NCBI RefSeq assembly: GCF_002197645.1
Contig: NZ_CP021874.1
Span: 1,302,001-1,366,000 of the forward strand
DNA: 64,000 nt
Reading direction: 5' to 3'
DNA from: Enterococcus wangshanyuanii
Lineage (GTDB): Bacteria; Bacillota; Bacilli; Lactobacillales; Enterococcaceae
This document shows, piece after piece, positions 53,109 to 62,121 of the stretch (the first letter of the stretch is position 1; each line of letters opens with the position of its first letter). The position numbers and the translations under genes are program-made. The notes under the pieces were generated by a model. It did not search any database. It was not told where the DNA came from and saw only the letters and a list, made by a program, of their open reading frames with translations.

Positions 53109-53123
53109 TATTTTTAAATGCAT

Positions 53124-53480
53124 CTATTTCCGCAAAATCTTTTCCATTGCTTTTCCTTTTGCTAATTCGTCTACTAATTTATCCAGATAACGGATTTTTT
53201 GCATCAATTCATCTTCAATCTCTTCCACTCGATACCCACAAATAACCCCTTTGATCAAAGATACATTCGGATTCAGCTGCGGCGCTTCATCGAAAAATGT
53301 TTCAAAATCGTTCATTGAATCTATTTGACCTTGCAGCTCTTTTTCATCATAGCCTGTCAGCCAAAAAATAATTTCATCAACTTCTGCTTTCGTCCGTCCT
53401 TTTTTCTCTGCTTTTTGCACATAAAGCGGATAAACACTTGCAAAAGACATTCCAAAAATCCTCGGTTTCTTTTCAGGCAT
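53124..53480 (-). CDS. DUF2200 family protein
   Basis: 118 residues, cytosolic. [30 protein letters not shown] and WLTGYD are the family hallmarks, with the [26 protein letters not shown]-terminal half (each read in short pieces). The family is widespread in Firmicutes and has no known activity. Single gene. Confidence 0.85.
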   Translation of the reverse strand: MPEKKPRIFGMSFASVYPLYVQKAEKKGRTKAEVDEIIFWLTGYDEKELQGQIDSMNDFETFFDEAPQLNPNVSLIKGVICGYRVEEIEDELMQKIRYLDKLVDELAKGKAMEKILRK

Positions 53481-53515
53481 TTTTTCTACAACCTTTCATT
53501 GATCAGTGTTTTACT

Positions 53516-53791
53516 TTAGTCTTCAAAATCGTCTTTGTCCTTTTCTTGACGGAGTTGATTCATCACTGATAATAGTTCTTGTGTTTTTCTTTGTTCAACT
53601 TGCTTCAGACACCCTGCAATACGACTTAGATAGTCTTTTTTCTCCAGCTCAAGTTTTTCATCCAAAGATATTTTTTGAGCTTTTTTTTGAATACTAGTAT
53701 TGATAGAACGTTTATGCTTTTTCTCTTTACTCTTGCTTATTATAATTAGCAGCAAGACAAAAATCAAAAATAGAATGATCCACAACCCCAT
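53516..53791 (-). CDS. Small single-helix membrane protein with coiled coil
   Basis: 91 residues: one N-terminal membrane helix (3-20, LWIILFLIFVLLLIII), a basic stretch (KSKEKKHKR) and a charged coiled-coil tail. Topology is N-out or short-anchor with a cytosolic coil. Family not recognised; EzrA-like short anchors have this shape. No neighbour suggests a role. Confidence 0.65.
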   Translation of the reverse strand: MGLWIILFLIFVLLLIIISKSKEKKHKRSINTSIQKKAQKISLDEKLELEKKDYLSRIAGCLKQVEQRKTQELLSVMNQLRQEKDKDDFED

Positions 53792-53866
53792 GATTTTTCA
53801 CTACCTATCCTTTTTATCACTAACAGCCTACTCTCTATTTTGACAAATTTTTTTGAAAAAGTCTAA

Positions 53867-53937
53867 AAAAATAGCGAGAAAAAGAAATCTGCTCTATAAA
53901 TTTAAAAAGAGCTGGTTTGTTCTCGCTATCTTTTTGA
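53867..53937 (-). terminator. Terminator after the M20 amidohydrolase gene
   Basis: Outer stem AAAGATAGCGAGAA / TTCTCGCTATTTTTTT with an inner imperfect hairpin, about 25 bp after the stop. Confidence 0.85.
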
Positions 53938-53960
53938 TTTATCCTAACTGGCTCATTTTA

Positions 53961-55127
53961 TTATTGACCTAAAATATCTAAAATAATTTGAGTATGCATC
54001 GCTGCACCTGTTTTGAAGCAGTCTTCCATGATTTTGAATTTTGGATGGTGATTCATATAACCACAGCCTTCTGCCGCCGTTCCTCCACCTAAAATAAAGA
54101 AAGATCCTGGCTTGACATCTGTATAAGCAGAAAAATCTTCGCCGCCCATCATTTTAGGCGCTTCAAATATTTGCGCTTTTCCAACGACTTTTTCTGCCGC
54201 TGCCAGCACTAAATCAGTTGCGGCACTGTCATTGTTTACTTCACTATATCCTAACAAATAATCTAGATCATAGGTGGCATCATACATTTTGCAGACATTA
54301 TCGATGATCGTTTCTATACGTTGTTTGACATACTGACGAATTTCTTTATCATTCGTACGAACCGTCCCTTGAATTTGTGCTGTATCTGGAATCACATTTG
54401 CTGTTTTTCCAGCATTAAATTCACCAATAGAGATAACAACATTTGAAAAAGGGCTGATATTACGTGAAACAATATTGTTTAGATTATTGATGACTTCTAC
54501 GCCAATCATAATTGGGTCAATTGAAAGATCTGGTGTTGAGCCGTGTGAGCCTTTTCCTTGAATCTTCAATGTAAAGACATCAGAGGCCGCACTAGCGGCA
54601 CCTTTTCTTGTACCGATCATGCCTACAGGAATATTTGGAGCAATATGAAGACCAAAAACTAGATCGACATCATCCATCACCCCTGCTTCAACCAACAATT
54701 TCGCGCCACCTGGCGGTTCTTCTTCTGCTGGTTGAAAAATAAATTTCACAGTACCAGCAATTTTATCCTGCATTTCAGTCAGTGTTTTCACCGCACCTAA
54801 AAGCATCGCTGTATGTGTATCGTGTCCACAGGCATGCATCACACCAGGGTTTTCAGATGAAAACTCAACATCTGCCTCCTCAACAATAGGTAATGCATCG
54901 ATATCTGCTCTTAATGCAATCGTTTTTCCTGGTTTGCTTCCCTTTAGAATCGCTATCACACTATTTTCTGTCAACGAGCTGACTTCCAAATTAGGAAATT
55001 CAGCTAAGACCGATTGAATGTATTTTGCTGTCTCAACTTCATGAAAGGATAACTCGGGGTGACGATGTAAATGTCTTCTCCATTTCACCATTTCTGCCTG
55101 TGGCATTTTTTCTTGGATATTTGTCAT
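53961..55127 (-). CDS. M20-family amidohydrolase (N-acyl-amino-acid deacylase)
   Basis: 388-residue cytosolic metal hydrolase of the hippurate/IAA-amino-acid type. Metal ligands are in HACGHDTHTAM, PAEEEPPGGA and MMGGEDFSAY; the lid domain has GSHGSTPDLSIDPI. It removes acyl groups from amino acids or short peptides. Expressed with an MFS transporter 36 bp upstream, which probably imports its substrate. GGAGGAACTAG precedes the ATG. Confidence 0.9.
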   Translation of the reverse strand: MTNIQEKMPQAEMVKWRRHLHRHPELSFHEVETAKYIQSVLAEFPNLEVSSLTENSVIAILKGSKPGKTIALRADIDALPIVEEADVEFSSENPGVMHACGHDTHTAMLLGAVKTLTEMQDKIAGTVKFIFQPAEEEPPGGAKLLVEAGVMDDVDLVFGLHIAPNIPVGMIGTRKGAASAASDVFTLKIQGKGSHGSTPDLSIDPIMIGVEVINNLNNIVSRNISPFSNVVISIGEFNAGKTANVIPDTAQIQGTVRTNDKEIRQYVKQRIETIIDNVCKMYDATYDLDYLLGYSEVNNDSAATDLVLAAAEKVVGKAQIFEAPKMMGGEDFSAYTDVKPGSFFILGGGTAAEGCGYMNHHPKFKIMEDCFKTGAAMHTQIILDILGQ

Positions 55128-55163
55128 TCTAGTTCCTCCTTCAGGGTGTATCTAACATAGTAT

Positions 55164-56363
55164 TTATTTTTGTTTCACAAATAAAATCGTAACTGCAGTT
55201 AATAATCCTGCGACTAAAAAGAAATAAAAGGTCGAAATATATTGCCCTCCAGATAATTCTACTAATTGACCGATCAATGTCGGTGCAACAAATCCGCCAA
55301 GAATTCCTCCTGTAGCCAGTGTACTATAACTTGGGGCAAATTTTGCTCCTTCAAATATTTTTAAAGGAATACTCATCATCGAAACAAACGAAATGATCAA
55401 AAAGAAATTAGCTAATCCCATAACTAATGACAATAACACAAGATTTCCGATGAAGTATGATGAAAAAGTAGCTAAAGTTCCTAAAACAGCTGTAACTGCT
55501 ACGACCGTTTTCTCCATATTTTGAAAGAAACGACCAACAATATAGCTGCCACCAATAGAGCCGATCAGCATAAATAGACCACCCACACTGCTAACGATCG
55601 CTGCGCCATTTAAGTCTAATCCTCGTTCTCCTGTTAAAAAGCTCGGCAACCAATTTGATAATCCATACAAAATACAATTAAGGAAAAATGCGCTAAAAAA
55701 TATGATCCACACGCGAAGATCTGACCAGATTTGCCAAATAGACAGCTTATCTGTCTTGGTCGCTACAGCAATTTTCTGCTCTTCGATTTTCTCCTTTTTT
55801 GGAATCACTAAAATAAGAAATACAGCAATCAAGACTGCGACTACAGTCAAAATTAAATAGGCGTTCTTCCAGCCTGCTTTAGTGATGATCGGAGATAATA
55901 CTAAAGGCCCAATGAACCCAGCGACTCCAGCAGAAGACAGCAGTATCCCTTGTGCAAAGGTCCGCTTTTCGGGTGCAAAATTCACGGTAACTTCCTTACT
56001 TGCCGAAGAGGCGTAACCAGAATGTGCAAGAAATCCTGTTAAAAAGCGAAGAGACATAAACATGATCAATGATGTCCCAAAACCAAATAGTAAAGAAAAC
56101 AAGCCCATTCCCAATACAGAACCGATCAAAACAATTCTTGAACCAGCCTTATTGATCACTAATCCCATTGGAATCTGCATCAACGCATAGCCTAGGAAAA
56201 AGGCGCTCATGATCATTCCTTTCGCCGCAGGTTCAAGTCCAAATTCTTCTGAAATCGGGATCAAAGAATACCCTACTGACATTTTATCGATATACACCAT
56301 CGTATACCCTAAAAATAGCGCGATTAATAATAAACCTGTCCTTTTTGATTCTTTTTTCTCCAT
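55164..56363 (-). CDS. MFS transporter, anion:cation symporter-like
   Basis: 399 residues, twelve helices. GYTMVYIDKMSVGYSLIPI and FLGYALMQIPMGLVINKAGSR are typical of the anion:cation symporter (ACS) or related MFS families that carry organic acids. ATG at 56363 follows AAGGAGGTCTTT. With the M20 amidohydrolase it likely forms an uptake and cleavage pair for acylated amino acids; substrate unproven. Confidence 0.85.
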   Translation of the reverse strand: MEKKESKRTGLLLIALFLGYTMVYIDKMSVGYSLIPISEEFGLEPAAKGMIMSAFFLGYALMQIPMGLVINKAGSRIVLIGSVLGMGLFSLLFGFGTSLIMFMSLRFLTGFLAHSGYASSASKEVTVNFAPEKRTFAQGILLSSAGVAGFIGPLVLSPIITKAGWKNAYLILTVVAVLIAVFLILVIPKKEKIEEQKIAVATKTDKLSIWQIWSDLRVWIIFFSAFFLNCILYGLSNWLPSFLTGERGLDLNGAAIVSSVGGLFMLIGSIGGSYIVGRFFQNMEKTVVAVTAVLGTLATFSSYFIGNLVLLSLVMGLANFFLIISFVSMMSIPLKIFEGAKFAPSYSTLATGGILGGFVAPTLIGQLVELSGGQYISTFYFFLVAGLLTAVTILFVKQK

Positions 56364-56723
56364 AAAGACCTCCTTAAAAAATAACATTTTACGAGCTTAT
56401 TCTATAAATGAAAAATTAAGTGTCGTTTTTTACTAATATGTATTATTCCGGCTAAATAATAAAATCTGATCGACAAACGTTTTTCTTCCCCACAATAATT
56501 GCTCATTTTTATAGTATAATCTATTACTTAACGAAAAAAAAGAATAACATGGCATTATTATTAAAAAAAGGTGAACGAAACATTATTTTAAGCTAAGTAT
56601 ATACACCATTTGTTCCGATTTAAAGTTAAGTAACAATCTAAACTAACACAAAAAAAGTTCGAAAGTCAAGATATCCCCAATAATGGGTATTTGACTTTCG
56701 AACTTTTTCTATAACACGTTGAT
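56364..56723. other. Gap upstream of the MFS gene
   Basis: 360 bp: MFS ribosome site, AT-rich promoter area, about 130 bases without recognisable signal, and the terminator of the SHOCT gene (56651-56709). Confidence 0.6.
56651..56709 (-). terminator. Strong terminator after the SHOCT gene
   Basis: Stem AAAAAGTTCGAAAGTCAA / TTGACTTTCGAACTTTTT enclosing an inner ATACCCATTA hairpin region; flanked by A and T runs on both sides. Confidence 0.9.
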
Positions 56724-57011
56724 TTATTGTTTTAGTAACTCTTTTTTGTGCAGGTATTCTTCTTCTGAAATCGTTCCTTTTACAAACTCTTCATCTAATA
56801 AATCAAGAGCAGATGAATGAGCACTAGTAGGAGCTGGATTTGAAGAATTTTTGATCATAGGCTCATGAGATTGATCCCTTTGATTTTTCATAAAGTAAAT
56901 CACCGCAATAATCAGTACAGCAATCAATAGCCACCAAATAAAGCCCATCCCGAATATATTTCCCCGCATCATTCCGCGGCTACCATTTAAATAAGTTGAA
57001 CAATAACCCAT
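56724..57011 (-). CDS. SHOCT-domain membrane protein
   Basis: 95 residues: a Gly/Met-rich start, one membrane helix (about 24-40) and a C-terminal SHOCT motif (LLDEEFVKGTISEEEYLHKK). SHOCT tails often mediate oligomer contacts. It lies 85 bp after the FMN-binding-like gene and before the terminator, so it may be the last gene of the two-component operon. Confidence 0.82.
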   Translation of the reverse strand: MGYCSTYLNGSRGMMRGNIFGMGFIWWLLIAVLIIAVIYFMKNQRDQSHEPMIKNSSNPAPTSAHSSALDLLDEEFVKGTISEEEYLHKKELLKQ

Positions 57012-57096
57012 TTCGACACTCTCCTATCCTGTTTTTACTTAGTATAAAGATAAAATATGGCAAAAGTGTGTCGAAATCATTCCTCAACTCGGTTTT

Positions 57097-58146
57097 TCAA
57101 AGAGAAATATGCTGGATCAATTTTTCATAGGAAGCAAAGGATGGATGCTTCGTGATTTCTTTTTCATTGATCACCAATGACTGCTGATCGACGATCGCTT
57201 TTGTCAGACGATCAGCAAACTCGGTAAAATCATTTGCTGTTTCTTCATTATAAGTCAATGAATAGTATTTTGATTGACGATAATATTTTTTCAATAGCTC
57301 AGATTTGATTGCTTGCGGCTGATCTGCAAAATATTCATCATAACGCGCTGAATCGATTTTTCCATCAGTTACGGTTAATTGAAGCCTACCGATCAGGCCA
57401 TCGCCAAAATCTTCTGCATAGCCAATATATTTTGTGCCTGACGGCTGACGGATTTGATCTGCCAACTCGGCGGCGATCGCCATTAGCCCTTCTCTAGCAC
57501 TTGTAGATGAACCTTTGACTGTCTTAAAATCACCATCGACTCGATTTTCTTCACGCATTTGCTTTTCAACAAACGTAATACCATTCACTACTGTAACTAA
57601 CGTTTCATCTGTTCTAGGATTCTGTGCCTGAAAAAATGCATAATCAGACAGTCGTTTGTTTGCTCCTGCGTATTTTGATTCATAATAATTCTCAGCCCCA
57701 TACTCATTGAATTCTACATTTACGATCGTATTCGCATCATCTGTGACGATTTCAACGATTCCTTTATTTCCCACATCAAAATAGCCTTCATTCGTGAAAT
57801 AATTTCCTTCCAGTAAACCCAACGGCGGCTGATTTGACCAAAACATTTTTTTCAACTTTTCTTCATAAGTGTAGATTGGTTTAGGATTGGAGCCAAATGT
57901 GGTTTGAGTCGCTCCTGTCACCACATCATAATTATAGGATGTGTCTTCAAAGCTTAACTTATTGACCGTCTGCTCATTTGTCTCCTTATGACTGGATGAT
58001 ACTGGTTCTTTTTCAGTCGAATTAAATATGGCTTTTTTTTCGATCGTAGTTGATCTTTGTGTCTCTTTCCTTTGATCAGGTTTACAACCAGCAAGACCAA
58101 TCAAAACACAGACAACCAAACTTGCCAGTATGTAATTTTTCTTCAT
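57097..58146 (-). CDS. FMN-binding-domain-like lipoprotein
   Basis: 349 residues. Lipobox LAGC with Cys21, a Ser/Thr/Lys linker, then YDVVTGATQTT near residue 75, close to the D-x-x-(S/T)GAT-x-T flavinylation motif that ApbE modifies with FMN, and KGSSTSAREGLMAIAAEL near 210, a degenerate second copy. GYFDVGNKGIVEIVTDD and YIGYAEDFGDGLIGRLQLTV fit FMN_bind beta-strands. The Listeria and Enterococcus lipoprotein PplA of extracellular electron transfer has two such domains. It follows the response regulator by 20 bp. FMN attachment is unproven. Confidence 0.68.
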   Translation of the reverse strand: MKKNYILASLVVCVLIGLAGCKPDQRKETQRSTTIEKKAIFNSTEKEPVSSSHKETNEQTVNKLSFEDTSYNYDVVTGATQTTFGSNPKPIYTYEEKLKKMFWSNQPPLGLLEGNYFTNEGYFDVGNKGIVEIVTDDANTIVNVEFNEYGAENYYESKYAGANKRLSDYAFFQAQNPRTDETLVTVVNGITFVEKQMREENRVDGDFKTVKGSSTSAREGLMAIAAELADQIRQPSGTKYIGYAEDFGDGLIGRLQLTVTDGKIDSARYDEYFADQPQAIKSELLKKYYRQSKYYSLTYNEETANDFTEFADRLTKAIVDQQSLVINEKEITKHPSFASYEKLIQHISL

Positions 58147-58166
58147 TTAAGTTTCCTTTCTATCGA

Positions 58167-58868
58167 TCACGTATTGAAGCGATAACCGCTGCCCCAAATA
58201 GTTTCTATTGGTATCTCTGATAAATTCGCTTTTTTCAATTTTTCTCTGATACGTCCGACATGCACTACAACAGTATAAATATCGCTGTCCAGCTCATCCA
58301 TGTCCCAAACTTGACGAAAAAGCTGTTCTTTCATCCAAACCCGATTTGGATGTGTCATAAAGAAAAGTAACAAGTCAAATTCTTTCGTTGTAAAAATGAC
58401 TTCTTTCCCTAAAACATGGACTCTACGAGCACTTTTATCAATAACGATTTGGCCGCTTTCAATCGTTTCATTCGCTGAATCCGACCCCGTTAGTAGTTGA
58501 TAACGTTTGATATGTGCCTGTACTCTGGCTACTAATTCACTAGGACTAAATGGTTTGGTAAGGTAATCATCTGCGCCTAGACCTAATCCTCTGATTTTGT
58601 CAATGTCCTCTTTTTTAGCAGAAACGATCATCAAAGGAATATTCTTTTTTTCTCTGATCCTTCTGCAAATTTCAAACCCGTCCATCGATGGCAGCATGAT
58701 ATCTACTACGATCAAATCAAACGGCTCATTCAGCGCTCTGGTCAAGCCAACTTTTCCATCACTAGAGATTTCAGCTTCCATTTGATTGATCTCAAGATAA
58801 TCTTTTTGTAATTCTGCAATACTTGCATCATCTTCAATTAGTAATATCCGTGATTTTTTATCAGACAT
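58167..58868 (-). CDS. OmpR-family response regulator
   Basis: 233 residues: receiver domain (1-120) with acidic pocket LIEDD, phospho-acceptor Asp56 (VVDIMLPSMDG) and Lys105 (LTKPFSPSE), then a winged-helix DNA-binding domain (about 140-233; FTTKEFDLLLFFMTHP). Its start overlaps the kinase stop... in the transcript the kinase comes first and the two overlap by 8 bp. Targets unknown; the flanking lipoprotein genes are the obvious candidates. Confidence 0.93.
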   Translation of the reverse strand: MSDKKSRILLIEDDASIAELQKDYLEINQMEAEISSDGKVGLTRALNEPFDLIVVDIMLPSMDGFEICRRIREKKNIPLMIVSAKKEDIDKIRGLGLGADDYLTKPFSPSELVARVQAHIKRYQLLTGSDSANETIESGQIVIDKSARRVHVLGKEVIFTTKEFDLLLFFMTHPNRVWMKEQLFRQVWDMDELDSDIYTVVVHVGRIREKLKKANLSEIPIETIWGSGYRFNT

Positions 58869-60345
58869 CTACCTGCCCTCCATCAACTTTCTTTAATAAA
58901 ATTATGACTGCTGTCCCTTTGTTTACTTCACTTTCGATCATTACTTTTCCTTCATGCCTATCGACGATTTGTTTAACGATCGCAAGACCTAGTCCGCTGC
59001 CGCCTGTTTGTGTCGGTCTCGCTTCCTCACCTCGATAAAAATGATCAAAAACGAAAGGCAGCTGCTCTTTAGCGATTCCTTGACCGTTATCTGTCACACG
59101 AATTTCTACGAACTGATCTTGGTCAATAAGATTGATGTTCACTGTAAGTGGATGTTCTTTTTGCTTGAATTTTAAGCTATTTTCAATCAAATTCGTAAAG
59201 ACTCGATTCAACTGCATCCGATCGCCATACACCTTACTTGAAGAAGCTGTTTGGTCGATGAGCTCCAGCGAAACCTGCTGCTTTCGTAACTGAAATTCTT
59301 CGATCAAATGCTTTAGAAACTCATTGATCTTGATTGCTTCAAAGTGAAATGCAATAGCATCAGCGTCTAATTTTGAATAAAGAAAGAGCTCTTCGATCAG
59401 TTCATTCAAGGCAATGGCTTTCGTATGAATGGTCTGTAAATACTTATCTTGTTTTTCTGGTGAATCCGCCACACCATCAAGTAAGCCTTCCACATAGCCG
59501 ATGATCGATGTGATTGGCGTTTTTAGATCGTGAGAAATACTCGCAACAAGCTCTTTCCGATTGACCTCCAGCTTTTCTTGTTCGTTCGTAGAGCTGATCA
59601 AAGCGGTTCGCATTTTTTCAAAATCATCGGTCAGTTGCTTGACTTCCAAAGCAGTTTTTTCCGGCTGCTTTGTCATTGGGGCTTGTAAGTGTCCCGTTCC
59701 TATTTCTGACATCCCGCTGCCTAAATTTTCCAAAGGTTGAATGATCGTTTTCTTTAATAGTTGGTTTAAGAAAAGTACTCCACCAATAGACAGCAATAAA
59801 ATAAAAACAATGATCCAAATTCCCCATTTAGTCATAAAATCAAGGATATTATTTTCTTTTTTCAATACTAAAAGGGTTCCTGGAACCTGATCTTTAAAGT
59901 AAAAATCAAATTTCATATATCGATACAAACGTCCAGCATTATCGATCGTCCCTTTGGTTTCAATATTATTGGCATCGAATTTGGGAAAATGAACGATCAA
60001 CGATTTTTCTACCAACTCTTTCGAATAGTAACTGATTTCTTCGTTTTGACGTACGACGATACCCAGAGCTTCTCCTTCAAACTGCTGGATCATCTTTTTT
60101 ACGTCTTCTTGTGGATCCAATAATTGTTCCGGCTCTGTTTTTGCGATCCCTCGAAGTTTGACATACGCTAGTTCTTCTTCTGGGCTTAGTGAACGTTGCT
60201 GTGTAAAGGTTCGGTATAACGTTCCAGGACTGGGAATACGCCCAGTCGTCACATATAAAACGATGCAGATAATAGATACCAAAGATAAGCAAGCAATCGT
60301 TATTCCGCCAATATATGAAATGAGAAAACGTCTTTTGATCGTCAT
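58861..60345 (-). CDS. Sensor histidine kinase
   Basis: 494 residues. Membrane helix 9-32, extracellular sensor of about 140 residues, second helix 175-195, HAMP (196-250), HisKA with phospho-His272 (ASISHDLKTPITS), and HATPase with N box NLIENSLKF, G1 DNGQGIA and G2 GGSGLGLAIV. ATG at 60345 follows GGGAGAAAAAA; longer reading has no site. The sensor part is not a domain I recognise. Partner of the response regulator next in the operon. Confidence 0.93.
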   Translation of the reverse strand: MTIKRRFLISYIGGITIACLSLVSIICIVLYVTTGRIPSPGTLYRTFTQQRSLSPEEELAYVKLRGIAKTEPEQLLDPQEDVKKMIQQFEGEALGIVVRQNEEISYYSKELVEKSLIVHFPKFDANNIETKGTIDNAGRLYRYMKFDFYFKDQVPGTLLVLKKENNILDFMTKWGIWIIVFILLLSIGGVLFLNQLLKKTIIQPLENLGSGMSEIGTGHLQAPMTKQPEKTALEVKQLTDDFEKMRTALISSTNEQEKLEVNRKELVASISHDLKTPITSIIGYVEGLLDGVADSPEKQDKYLQTIHTKAIALNELIEELFLYSKLDADAIAFHFEAIKINEFLKHLIEEFQLRKQQVSLELIDQTASSSKVYGDRMQLNRVFTNLIENSLKFKQKEHPLTVNINLIDQDQFVEIRVTDNGQGIAKEQLPFVFDHFYRGEEARPTQTGGSGLGLAIVKQIVDRHEGKVMIESEVNKGTAVIILLKKVDGGQVDV

Positions 60346-60398
60346 TTTTTTCTCCCTTTGCGCTATAAACCGGCCCTTTACCAACCGTTAACCAACAG

Positions 60399-61364
60399 TT
60401 AGAAACTAAATTCAGGAGTATAGTCTCCAGTATAAGGTTCATGCTCTACAAAAACGGTGATATCACTGCCGTTTTGATCTTTTCCAGCCCGTTTATAGGT
60501 GAATTTTTTATTGTTCAATTCCGTTAATTCCAGTGCTGCACCGTATTTATTTTGTCCGATCGAAACATGGGCGCGAATTTTATTATTGTTCAATACATCA
60601 AAGTAACCAAAATCGCCACGGCTAATCCCAGTTTCTAAATTAAAAAATTCATACTTATTCGTATCAGCATCGAATTTTGCTAAACTAATGAAATTTTTAT
60701 TGTAGGCTGTAACATCATTTCCAGACTCGTCAAGTACTTTTGTTCCATTCCATAAGGTTTGACCCAAAATAGATGCACCACTTCGTTTTGTCTCGATTGT
60801 ACCAGTTGTTGTATTGAGTGTTTTAGCTGGTTCTGTAAATGTCAGCTTCCCTTTATTATACGGGATATGCTCTACAAATACATCTACTTCATTTCCAGCT
60901 TGGTCTTTGCCTTTTCGTGTATACGTGAATTTCTTATTCGTAAGCTCTGTAATACCAACAACCGCCTGATAGTTCATCGATTCTGAGATCAAGATTCTTT
61001 TCGTTCCATCATTAGTGATAAAGAATGTACCGCGGTCTCCCCGACTTTCTTTTGTTTTTGCATCAAAAAATTCATATTGACCTGTTTTACGATCATATTT
61101 TGCTAAACCAATAAAATTCGTATTTTCTTTTGTTACATCGTTGTGGTCTTTATCATAGACTTTAGTTCCTTGCCAGTTCGTTTGCCCTAAAATTTTTGTC
61201 AGCTTGTCGCCTTTCGTTTTATCTTTTCCTTGATTCATTTTTTCAACGGCAGGCTGATTACTATCTTTTACACCTAAGGATTCTTGCGCTCCAACACTGC
61301 ATCCTGCTAATAAAATGGCCAAACTTGATACCCCTGCGATTATTTTTTTGCTATTTTTATTCAT
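60399..61364 (-). CDS. Lipoprotein with two DUF4822-like repeats
   Basis: 321 residues. Lipobox LAGC with Cys22. Two repeats of about 110 residues follow, each ILGQT-x-W-x-GTKV, DVT, NFI-x-LAK, YEFF, SRGD-x-G, ELTNKKFTY/ELNNKKFTYK and VFVEH; they are about half identical, showing a recent internal duplication. This matches a family I know as DUF4822, found in Lactobacillales, of unknown function. First gene of the two-component operon, 53 bp before the kinase; a ligand-presenting or stress role is possible. ATG at 61364 follows GGAAGGAG. Confidence 0.78.
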   Translation of the reverse strand: MNKNSKKIIAGVSSLAILLAGCSVGAQESLGVKDSNQPAVEKMNQGKDKTKGDKLTKILGQTNWQGTKVYDKDHNDVTKENTNFIGLAKYDRKTGQYEFFDAKTKESRGDRGTFFITNDGTKRILISESMNYQAVVGITELTNKKFTYTRKGKDQAGNEVDVFVEHIPYNKGKLTFTEPAKTLNTTTGTIETKRSGASILGQTLWNGTKVLDESGNDVTAYNKNFISLAKFDADTNKYEFFNLETGISRGDFGYFDVLNNNKIRAHVSIGQNKYGAALELTELNNKKFTYKRAGKDQNGSDITVFVEHEPYTGDYTPEFSF

Positions 61365-61476
61365 GATTCTTGCTCCTTCCAAAATAAGATATTTTTATTT
61401 CCTACTCTTATTCTAGCCGGCGATTCTAAACTAGCTCTATCGAAAAAATAAACAAATTATAAACAATTGCAGATGT

Positions 61477-61519
61477 AAAAAACCAGTCTAAACGATCACT
61501 CGTTTTAGACTGGTTTTTT
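61477..61519 (-). terminator. Terminator after the deoxyribosyltransferase gene
   Basis: Perfect stem AAAAAACCAGTCTAAACGA / TCGTTTTAGACTGGTTTTTT. Confidence 0.93.
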
Positions 61520-61525
61520 AAGGGG

Positions 61526-61957
61526 TTAAAGCATCTTTCCTGAGTAAAATGACGCTGGTAATAAATCAAAATCATACGTGGCCAGCTCATCAAGAGTAAT
61601 CGAAGCATGAGCTCCTTCATGTACCATCAAATTACTCAATCCATTCGGATCGATATGAACCAAAATCACCGGTTTATCTGTCGCATAAGCATAACCTAAT
61701 TCCCATGCCGTTCCACTATCCGAATAATTTCCATGATAGATCGCAACGACGATTTCTGCCCATTTTATATGCTTGATATCATCTGTAAAGGTTTCAATCG
61801 ACCATTGTCGTGAACCCACTTTTGCACCATTGTCTAAGGGGTGACGCATTGGTGAAAAGACGGATAGATTTTTCTCTGCTAAAATTTTTTCTACTTGTTC
61901 AACATACGCAATTTCCTTTTCATTAAAAAATGGACTAGCTAAATAGACTCGTTTCAT
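61526..61957 (-). CDS. Nucleoside 2-deoxyribosyltransferase
   Basis: 143 residues, cytosolic. VYLASPFFNEKE at the start, SDSGTAWELGYAYATDKPV with the catalytic Glu near residue 88, and a C-terminal part near family length. It moves deoxyribose between bases, or hydrolyses deoxynucleosides. It is a single gene, about 60 kb from the deo genes in this window. AAAGGAGCATAAAA precedes the ATG. Confidence 0.88.
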   Translation of the reverse strand: MKRVYLASPFFNEKEIAYVEQVEKILAEKNLSVFSPMRHPLDNGAKVGSRQWSIETFTDDIKHIKWAEIVVAIYHGNYSDSGTAWELGYAYATDKPVILVHIDPNGLSNLMVHEGAHASITLDELATYDFDLLPASFYSGKML

Positions 61958-62063
61958 TTTTATGCTCCTTTGATTGATTTCATTTATTTGCTGTACTTAC
62001 TTGTCAGTTTATCAAAGTTCAAATGAAACGGAAAGAACATTTATTTCTATTCTGCAGAAAAAG

Positions 62064-62100
62064 AGCCTGAACTAAAACGAAGATCCGTTTTGATTCAGGC
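62064..62100 (-). terminator. Terminator after the DUF975 gene
   Basis: Minus strand GCCTGAATCAAAACG, GATCTT, CGTTTTAGTTCAGGC then TCTTTTTC; one two-base internal mismatch. Confidence 0.88.
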
Positions 62101-62121
62101 CCTGATACTCTTTTACATTTT

